Below are positions 5,640-10,199 of a stretch of 10,199 bases of DNA, in pieces. How positions within the stretch are numbered: the first letter of the stretch is position 1; the number at the start of each line of letters is the position of its first letter. Both the position numbers and the translations under genes were made by a program. Source of the DNA: QHWK01 sp035315685 (GTDB lineage Bacteria; Acidobacteriota; Vicinamibacteria; Vicinamibacterales; CAVVIG01); NCBI GenBank assembly GCA_035315685.1, contig DATFXR010000193.1, forward strand, positions 1 through 10,199, written 5' to 3'. Under the pieces are notes generated by a model. That model was not told the origin of the DNA. It searched no databases and saw nothing but the letters and a program-made list of their open reading frames with translations.

Positions 5640-6875
5640 CTAATGGACGGGCTGTCGCAATTCGCGGAAGAAGGCCCGCACATCGTCGACGAACAAGGCC
5701 GGCTGTTCGAAAGCGGCGAAGTGGCCGCCGCGCGGCATCTCGGTCCAGCGCGTGATGTTGTAGCGTGTTTCCATCCATTTCCGCGGCGACCAGATGACTT
5801 CCTTCGGGAAGTCGGCGCACGCCGTCGGCGGTTCGATTCGGCGATTGGCTGGCAGAGGCGCCGCGTGCGCGCTCTCGTAGTAGATGCGGGCCGACGAGGT
5901 CGCGGTCTGCGTCACCCAGTACAACGTGATGTTCGTCAGGAGCTCGTCCCTGCTGAAGATCCTTTCCGGATCGCCGTCGCAGTCGCACCAGGCGCGGAAC
6001 TTCTCGACGATCCACGCCGCGAGACCGAGCGGTGAATCGTTCAGCGCGTAGCCGATCGTCTGCGGCTTGGTACCCTGGATCCGCTGGTAGCCGGTCTCTT
6101 CGGCCTGCCACGCGTCACCCCGCTTCAGGCGTTCGACCTCAGCGGAGGTCAGTCCGTCGTTCGGATTCGCGCCCTGGGGCGGCCCGGTACGGCACATGTT
6201 CAGGTGCAGTCCGGCGACGTGCGGCGCGTCGTTGAGCGCGATGCGCGTGCTGATGATCGATCCCCAGTCGCCGCCCTGCACACCGTAGCGGCTGTAGCCG
6301 AGCCGCGCCATGAGCGCGGCTTCGATCGCGGCAATCCTCGTCGGATCGAACCCGCGCTCGCGCGGCTTGTCCGAAAACCCGAACCCGGGCAGCGACGGCG
6401 CGACGATGTCGAAAGCGTCGGCGGCGCGGCCGCCGTGGCCGGCCGGATCGCTCAGCGGATCGATCACCTTCGTGAACTCCACGATCGATCCGGGCCACCC
6501 ATGCGTGATGAGGAGCGGCAGCGCGTTCCGTTCCTTCGATCTGCGGTGGATGAAATGGATTTTCAGCCCGTCGATCGTCGTCGTGAACTGCTCGAAGCGG
6601 TTGAGCGCGCGTTCCTGCGCCCGCCAGTCGAAGCTGTCGCGCCAGTAGCGGACGAGCGACTCGAGATACGCGCGGCTGGTGCCGTAGGTCCAGTCGGAAC
6701 CTGGGATTTCGTCCGGCAGCCGCGCGCGGGCGAGGCGAGCCTTCAAGTCGGCCAGGTCGGCGTCGGCGACGTGGATCCTGAAGGGCACGACCGAGGTCTC
6801 GTCGGCGGCGTGCGGGACGGCGCCGCCGCGCGCCATGAGCAAGAAGATCGCAACCAGCGGCCAAATCCGGCGCAT
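5640..6875 (-). CDS. exported microsomal-type epoxide hydrolase
   Basis: This 411-residue enzyme is predicted to hydrolyse epoxides to diols. A signal peptide or N-terminal anchor spans about residues 1-24. The EHN lid domain (about 29-135) comes first, then the alpha/beta-hydrolase core. The oxyanion motif HGWPGS is at 125-130 and the nucleophile Asp203 lies in GGDWGS. Aligned from memory to mammalian EPHX1, the acid is Glu359, the base His385 (RGGHFAAFE), and the ring-opening tyrosines Tyr263 and Tyr332. All catalytic positions are kept, so it should be active. The ATG at 6873-6875 is chosen because the signal peptide starts there and a G-rich ribosome site (GGGGG) lies just upstream. The open frame to 6998 would overlap the divergent aldolase gene. 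Substrate is unknown. Confidence 0.9.
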   Translation of the reverse strand: MRRIWPLVAIFLLMARGGAVPHAADETSVVPFRIHVADADLADLKARLARARLPDEIPGSDWTYGTSRAYLESLVRYWRDSFDWRAQERALNRFEQFTTTIDGLKIHFIHRRSKERNALPLLITHGWPGSIVEFTKVIDPLSDPAGHGGRAADAFDIVAPSLPGFGFSDKPRERGFDPTRIAAIEAALMARLGYSRYGVQGGDWGSIISTRIALNDAPHVAGLHLNMCRTGPPQGANPNDGLTSAEVERLKRGDAWQAEETGYQRIQGTKPQTIGYALNDSPLGLAAWIVEKFRAWCDCDGDPERIFSRDELLTNITLYWVTQTATSSARIYYESAHAAPLPANRRIEPPTACADFPKEVIWSPRKWMETRYNITRWTEMPRGGHFAAFEQPALFVDDVRAFFRELRQPVH

Positions 6876-6888
6876 ACTACCCCCGCGT

Positions 6889-6893
6889 GGAGG
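6889..6893 (+). promoter_or_regulatory. ribosome binding site deciding the aldolase start
   Basis: GGAGG lies 8 bases before the ATG at 6902. It falls inside the frame if translation began at the upstream GTG (6887), so 6902 is the better start. The site is also within the 26-bp gap shared with the divergent epoxide hydrolase. Confidence 0.75.
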
Positions 6894-6901
6894 ATGACGC
6901 C

Positions 6902-7843
6902 ATGAAGCATACCGCGAAGTACCTGCGTGGGATCGGCATCGGACTGGCGCTCGTTGTGGCGGTGGTACATCTCGCCGCGGACGGGCCGAAGGCGACACGC
7001 ATCAACCGCGCCATCGATCTGCTCTCGCAGGGGCAACCGATTTACTACACCGGGTCGCACGAGGGCACCGACGGCAATTTCGAGCAGGGCGTGAAGGACG
7101 CGCAGACGTACGCGGACTACATCAGCTACGACATGGAACATGCGCCGTTCGACGTCAAGGGTCTCTCTGACTACATGAAAGGGCTCGTCAAGGGCGGACC
7201 GACCAAGAGCGGCCACAAGACTCCCGCAGTGATCGTCAACGTGCCCGTGAACGGTACAGACGAGGCGACGGTCCGTGCGAACGCATGGATGTTCCACCAG
7301 GTGCTCGCAACTGGCGTCCATGGGATTCTGTTGTGCCACGCGGACACGCCCGGTGCAGTGCGGGCATTCGTCGAGGCGGTCCGGTTCCCGGCGTTCGGCG
7401 GCCGACGGGGCGTCCACGGCAACTCCACGGCGGCCCGTATCTGGGGCATTACGGCGGACGAGTACGCCGAAAAGGCCGACGTCTGGCCGCTCAATCCCAA
7501 GGGGGAGCTCCTGATCGGGCTGAAGCTCGAAGACAAATACGCGCTCGAGAACGCCGACGCGAACGCGAAGATTCCGGGCGTCGGCTTCGCCGAGTGGGGG
7601 CCCGGCGATATGTCGTTCTCGCTCGGCGTGAAGAACGGCGGCCCGGGCCCGATGCCGAAGGAGATGCAGGCGGCGCGCGCGAAGGTGTTCGCGGCGACGA
7701 AGGCGGCCAAGATCTTCTTCCTGAACTCGATGAACGCCGACAACGTCGTCGACATGATCAAGGAAGGCGTGATGATCGGCCCCGCCAGCGAGCGCGCCGC
7801 ACAGATCGGCCGCGAATACACCAAGCGCCAAATGCCGTGGTGA
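6902..7843 (+). CDS. exported HpcH/HpaI aldolase-family protein
   Basis: This 313-residue protein belongs to the HpcH/HpaI class II aldolase / citrate lyase superfamily, whose members cleave or form C-C bonds of 2-oxo-acid aldols with a divalent metal. The catalytic His80 sits in DMEHAPFD. The metal ligands Glu210 (in LKLEDKYALEN) and Asp236 (in GPGDMSFSLG) are kept. At the place where typical members have VRVP-x-N-D, with an arginine that holds the pyruvate carboxylate, this protein has VNVPVNG: Asn113 replaces the arginine. It also carries an N-terminal signal-like segment (about 1-26), unusual for a family that is normally cytoplasmic. Segments such as KGGPTKSGHKT (about 97-107) look like insertions. 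The reaction may therefore differ from pyruvate aldolases. The start at 6902 is set by GGAGG. Confidence 0.82.
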   Translation: MKHTAKYLRGIGIGLALVVAVVHLAADGPKATRINRAIDLLSQGQPIYYTGSHEGTDGNFEQGVKDAQTYADYISYDMEHAPFDVKGLSDYMKGLVKGGPTKSGHKTPAVIVNVPVNGTDEATVRANAWMFHQVLATGVHGILLCHADTPGAVRAFVEAVRFPAFGGRRGVHGNSTAARIWGITADEYAEKADVWPLNPKGELLIGLKLEDKYALENADANAKIPGVGFAEWGPGDMSFSLGVKNGGPGPMPKEMQAARAKVFAATKAAKIFFLNSMNADNVVDMIKEGVMIGPASERAAQIGREYTKRQMPW

Positions 7844-7847
7844 ACTG

Positions 7848-7978
7848 AGAACGGGTTCAGGGTTCAGGGTTCACGGTTCTCGTTCTGGGTTCTCGTTCAG
7901 GTTCTGGTTGCGCGAACCCGAACCAGAACTCTGAACCGGAACCCGAACCCTGAACCCTGAACCTTGAACGCTGAACTC
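7848..7978. repeat. large inverted repeat of degenerate TTCAGGG units
   Basis: The whole gap between two convergent genes consists of GTTCAGG/GTTCTGG-type 7-mers on the left (7851-7909) and their complements (GAACCCT, GAACCAG) on the right (7914-7976). The apex is a 9-bp perfect stem, GTTCTGGTT (7901-7909) with AACCAGAAC (7921-7929), around an 11-base loop. The outer arms pair through TTCAGGG/CCCTGAA units in several registers. A long hairpin or cruciform here could act as a bidirectional transcription terminator. It could also be a dispersed repeat (REP-like) copy. Confidence 0.8.
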
Positions 7979-7980
7979 GG

Positions 7981-8349
7981 TCAGCGTTCGTCCGCCACGT
8001 CTCTGATGACCATCGAGAGCGCCAGGCTGACCAGGCTGACCACGAGCGCGCCGAAGAAGGCGGGCCAGAAGCCGCTGACGTGGAACCCGAGGCCGAGCGC
8101 GTCGGACAGCGAGCTCGTCAGCCAGAGCATCAGCCCGTTGATGACCAGCGCGAACAGCCCGAGCGTCACCAGGATGAGCGGAAACGCCAGGATCTTCGCG
8201 AGCGGGCGGAGCGTGGCGTTGATGATCCCGAACACCAGCGCGACGCCGAGCAGCGGCAGCGGTCCGCCGGTATAGGTGACGCCGGGTACGACCGCAGTCG
8301 CCGCCCAGAGCGCCGCGGCATTCACGAGCAGCCGGATGATGAACGGCAT
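7981..8349 (-). CDS. phage holin family (4-helix) membrane protein
   Basis: This 122-residue integral membrane protein has four predicted helices (about 4-24, 31-50, 53-78 and 92-115). It carries the family pattern around GIINATLRPLAKILAFPLILVT (about 41-62) that marks phage_holin_4_2 (PF04020, YvlD-like). Despite the name, chromosomal members are not prophage genes and their role is unclear; no lysis genes are nearby. The start ATG (8347-8349) gives a family-length protein. GGAG is present 12 bases upstream, rather far for a ribosome site. The open frame extends further into the divergent DAHP synthase gene, but that extension has no membrane or family features. It is divergent from the DAHP synthase gene with 66 bp between starts. 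Confidence 0.88.
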   Translation of the reverse strand: MPFIIRLLVNAAALWAATAVVPGVTYTGGPLPLLGVALVFGIINATLRPLAKILAFPLILVTLGLFALVINGLMLWLTSSLSDALGLGFHVSGFWPAFFGALVVSLVSLALSMVIRDVADER

Positions 8350-8354
8350 TCCGG

Positions 8355-8360
8355 TATTAT
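8355..8360 (+). promoter_or_regulatory. AT-rich promoter core between holin and DAHP synthase genes
   Basis: TATTAT is the only AT-rich patch in the 66-bp divergent spacer. It could be the -10 box for DAHP synthase on the plus strand, leaving a leader of about 50 bases. Its complement AATAAT could serve the holin gene. No -35 element is evident on either strand. Confidence 0.35.
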
Positions 8361-8375
8361 TCTCCAGCCGCACCA

Positions 8376-8398
8376 CCGCCAGGGTACGCCCCTGGTGG
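8376..8398 (+). promoter_or_regulatory. leader hairpin of the DAHP synthase gene
   Basis: CCGCCAGGG (8376-8384) pairs with CCCTGGTGG (8390-8398) around a 5-base loop, with one G-U pair. It lies 17 bases before the ATG at 8416. It could be a DNA operator palindrome or an RNA hairpin controlling translation. There is no T-run and no leader peptide, so classical attenuation is unlikely. Confidence 0.45.
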
Positions 8399-8415
8399 AC
8401 CGGGCTGCCGTTCAC

Positions 8416-9471
8416 ATGATTCGACCGACCGACGATCTCCGCATTCGGAACGTGCGCCCGCTGATTCCGCCGGCAATCCTGCTGGAGGAGATCCCAATCA
8501 GCGAGCGCGCCTCGAACGTCGTCGCCGACGCCCGCGCGGCAATCGCGAACATCATCGCAGGCACCGATTCGCGCCTCGTCGTCGTCGCCGGTCCATGCTC
8601 GATCCACGACACGCGGGCCGCGTTCGAGTACGCCGGGCGCCTGAAGGCGATCGCCGACCGGCTGTCCGACGACCTGCTCATCGTGATGCGGACCTACTTC
8701 GAGAAGCCGCGTACGGTGGTCGGCTGGAAGGGACTGATCAACGATCCAGATCTCGACGAGAGCTTCCACATCAACAAGGGACTCCGCCTGGCGCGGCAGC
8801 TGCTGCTCGACGTCAACAACCTCGGCCTGCCGACCGGATCGGAATTCCTCGACACCCAGATTCCCCAGCACATCGCTGATCTGACGTCGTGGGTGGCCAT
8901 TGGCGCCCGCACCGCGGAGAGCCAGGTCCATCGTGAGCTCGCGTCAGGGCTGTCGATGCCGGTCGGCTTCAAGAACAGCACCGACGGCAGCACGCAGATC
9001 GCCGTCGACGCCGTGATGACCGCGCGGTCGCCGCACTGGTTTCCGTCCGTGACGAAGCAGGGCGTATCGGCAATCTTCCAGACGTCGGGCAACGACTCCT
9101 GCCATGTGATCCTGCGCGGCGGCACCCGCACTGGACCGAATTACGACGCCGACCACATCGGGAAGGTGTGCGCGCGGCTCGCCGCGAAGGGGCTTCGCGA
9201 AGGCGTGATGGTCGACTGCTCGCATGGCAACAGCCACAAGGATCACCTGCGCCAGCCGGACGTCGCGTCGGCGATCGCGGATCAGATCGCGGGAGGGTCG
9301 CGCCAGATCTTCGGCGCGATGATCGAAAGCCACCTCGTCGAGGGACGTCAGGATTACGTGCCCGGCCAGCCTGCGGTCTACGGCCAGAGCATTACCGACG
9401 CCTGCCTGTCGCTCGAGCAAACCGGGCCGCTGCTGGAGACGCTGGCGCGAGCACGCCGGGCGCGCGGCTGA
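8416..9471 (+). CDS. aroFGH: class I DAHP synthase (3-deoxy-7-phosphoheptulonate synthase)
   Basis: This enzyme condenses phosphoenolpyruvate and erythrose 4-phosphate, the first step of the shikimate pathway, in the cytoplasm. The 351-residue protein aligns almost without gaps to E. coli AroG. Metal ligands are Cys61 (AGPCSIHD), His270, Glu304 and Asp328. Substrate-binding residues are Arg92, Lys97, Arg165, Lys186 and Arg234. The N-terminal 48 residues that build the feedback site are present. Positions known from the AroG phenylalanine pocket are kept at Pro150, Gln151, Ser180, Phe209 and Ser211, while 147 is Thr and 221 is Phe. Feedback by an aromatic amino acid is therefore likely, but Phe, Tyr or Trp type cannot be told. 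The start matches E. coli length; the frame is open further upstream. No Shine-Dalgarno is seen. Confidence 0.96.
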   Translation: MIRPTDDLRIRNVRPLIPPAILLEEIPISERASNVVADARAAIANIIAGTDSRLVVVAGPCSIHDTRAAFEYAGRLKAIADRLSDDLLIVMRTYFEKPRTVVGWKGLINDPDLDESFHINKGLRLARQLLLDVNNLGLPTGSEFLDTQIPQHIADLTSWVAIGARTAESQVHRELASGLSMPVGFKNSTDGSTQIAVDAVMTARSPHWFPSVTKQGVSAIFQTSGNDSCHVILRGGTRTGPNYDADHIGKVCARLAAKGLREGVMVDCSHGNSHKDHLRQPDVASAIADQIAGGSRQIFGAMIESHLVEGRQDYVPGQPAVYGQSITDACLSLEQTGPLLETLARARRARG

Positions 9472-9500
9472 CCGCCTCACGACAGCTCGGCATTCTTGTT

Positions 9501-9588
9501 CCGCCACGACGCCACGAAGGCACGAAGAAATACTCGTGTACTCAAATGGCCTTCTTCGTGTCTTCGTGTCTTCGTGCTTTCGTGGCGG
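9501..9588. repeat. CACGAAG-type imperfect inverted repeat
   Basis: The left arm (9501-9529) holds CCGCCACGA, then CCACGAAGG and CACGAAGAA. The right arm (9552-9588) carries four CTTCGTG-like units (one reads CTTTCGTG), ending in GTGGCGG. The arms pair through TTCTTCGTG/CACGAAGAA and CCACGAA-type units, with a loop of about 22 bases. The right arm has an extra unit, so the pairing can slip. It fills the spacer after DAHP synthase and could end its transcript. Similar repeats are, to my knowledge, scattered in many GC-rich genomes. Confidence 0.75.
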
Positions 9589-9597
9589 CGCTGGCGC

Positions 9598-9603
9598 TAT
9601 ACT
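9598..9603 (+). promoter_or_regulatory. -10 box of the beta-propeller gene
   Basis: TATACT lies 10 bases after the CACGAAG repeat. Transcription would start near 9610, giving a leader of about 38 bases to the GTG at 9648. No good -35 hexamer is seen, because the repeat occupies that area. Confidence 0.45.
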
Positions 9604-9647
9604 GCCGCCCTCATGCACGGGTCCGGCAACGCGAAAGTGAGGCGACC

Positions 9648-10199
9648 GTGAAAAAATGGGTTCTTGCAATCGTCGTCATCCTGACGCCGGCGGCGTTCGC
9701 GCAGCAGCCGTCGATCCCCGACATTCCGTTCGACTCCGTACCCAACTTCCTGAAGCTGCCGCCGGACATGAATTTCGGCGAAGCATCGGGCGTCGCGGTG
9801 AATTCGAAGGGCGACATCGCCGTCTACACGCGTTCGAACAGCGCCGGCGGTCCGGCGTACGGCGCCACCGCGTCGCAGATTCTCCTGTTCGACAAGACCG
9901 GCAAGTTCGTGAAGGAAATCGGCAAAGGGGTCTACGCGTGGTCTTACGCGCACGCCATCCGCTTCGACAAGGACGACAACCTGTGGGCGATCGACAAGGG
10001 CTCGGACATGATCGTCCGCTTCAACCCGGAAGGGCACGTCACGATGGTGTTCGGGCGAAAGAAAGAAGCGTCCGACAAGGCCGAACCGTGGGAGCGCGTG
10101 AACCCGCCGCGGCCGCCGGTTCCAGGACAATTCCGGCAGCCGACCGACGTCGCGTTCGACACCGACGGCAACATCTACATCAGCGACGGTTACATCAAC
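9648..10199 (+). CDS. secreted NHL/PAL-like beta-propeller protein (partial)
   Basis: The first 184 codons are seen; the gene runs off the right edge. The GTG start at 9648 is preceded by GAGG at 5-base spacing. It begins a clean signal peptide (about residues 1-18, cleavage after AFA). The mature part shows propeller-blade repeats of the type GVAVNSKGDIAVY (48-60), AIRFDKDDNLWAID (103-116) and DVAFDTDGNIYISD (167-180), each a NHL-like strand set. The stretch from VFGRKKEA through PPVPGQFRQPTDVAF resembles proteins annotated as peptidyl-alpha-hydroxyglycine alpha-amidating lyase (PAL) family in bacteria. Lyase activity cannot be judged, since metal and catalytic residues lie mostly downstream. 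It follows DAHP synthase but has its own -10 box. Confidence 0.8.
   Translation, partial: MKKWVLAIVVILTPAAFAQQPSIPDIPFDSVPNFLKLPPDMNFGEASGVAVNSKGDIAVYTRSNSAGGPAYGATASQILLFDKTGKFVKEIGKGVYAWSYAHAIRFDKDDNLWAIDKGSDMIVRFNPEGHVTMVFGRKKEASDKAEPWERVNPPRPPVPGQFRQPTDVAFDTDGNIYISDGYIN

Noticed and set aside
6743..7831. 362-codon minus-strand open frame
   Set aside because: It is antisense to the aldolase-family gene and enters the epoxide hydrolase gene out of frame; no domain is visible.
7848..7978. CRISPR array
   Set aside because: The units are 7-mers without spacers, reverse orientation at the centre, and no cas genes are present.
7981..8349. Prophage remnant based on the holin name
   Set aside because: Phage_holin_4_2 proteins are common chromosomal genes, and no other phage gene is present.

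Overview
This 10.2 kb window is GC-rich chromosomal DNA that looks like an Acidobacteriota (Vicinamibacteria-like) genome. The main pointer is an ADOP-type duplicated orphan permease, a family described from Acidobacteria. A phage_holin_4_2 protein, exported aldolase, epoxide hydrolase and beta-propeller genes, and intergenic repeats of the TTCAGGG and CACGAAG types fit that picture. Taxonomy is inferred from gene content, not from a marker gene. No plasmid, prophage, transposon or CRISPR machinery is visible.

Layout, left to right. The N-terminus of a probable signal peptide peptidase SppA runs leftwards off the window (1-89, minus). A divergent spacer with three CCTTCA repeats separates it from the ADOP permease (218-2686, plus). 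Next are a DUF481-like outer-membrane protein (2801-3580) and a small basic coiled-coil protein built from 7-residue repeats (3721-4107). A complete tRNA-Leu(CAG) with its own -10 box follows (4169-4254). Positions 4255-4950 hold no convincing protein gene. They do hold a strong sigma70-type promoter, about 300 nt of hairpin-rich sequence containing an imperfect tandem duplication, and an intrinsic terminator: an apparent orphan structured RNA.

On the minus strand lie an ACT-domain protein resembling a family I know mainly from methanogens (4951-5601) and an exported microsomal-type epoxide hydrolase (5640-6875). Divergent from these, with only 26 bp between start codons, is an exported HpcH/HpaI-type aldolase homologue (6902-7843, plus). 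It converges on a four-helix phage-holin-family membrane protein (7981-8349, minus) across a large TTCAGGG inverted repeat. A class I DAHP synthase (8416-9471, plus) follows, with a leader hairpin. A CACGAAG inverted repeat then precedes the start of a secreted NHL/PAL-like beta-propeller protein (9648 to the window end, plus).

These are mostly independent housekeeping or envelope genes. The clearest functional pairing is the two divergent exported enzymes around 6888. DAHP synthase commits carbon to aromatic amino acids, and the ACT protein might be an amino-acid sensor, but nothing in the sequence links the two. The most novel candidate is the 4511-4841 transcription unit. Its two repeat copies keep hairpins at matching places although the stem sequences differ, as expected when RNA structure is conserved.
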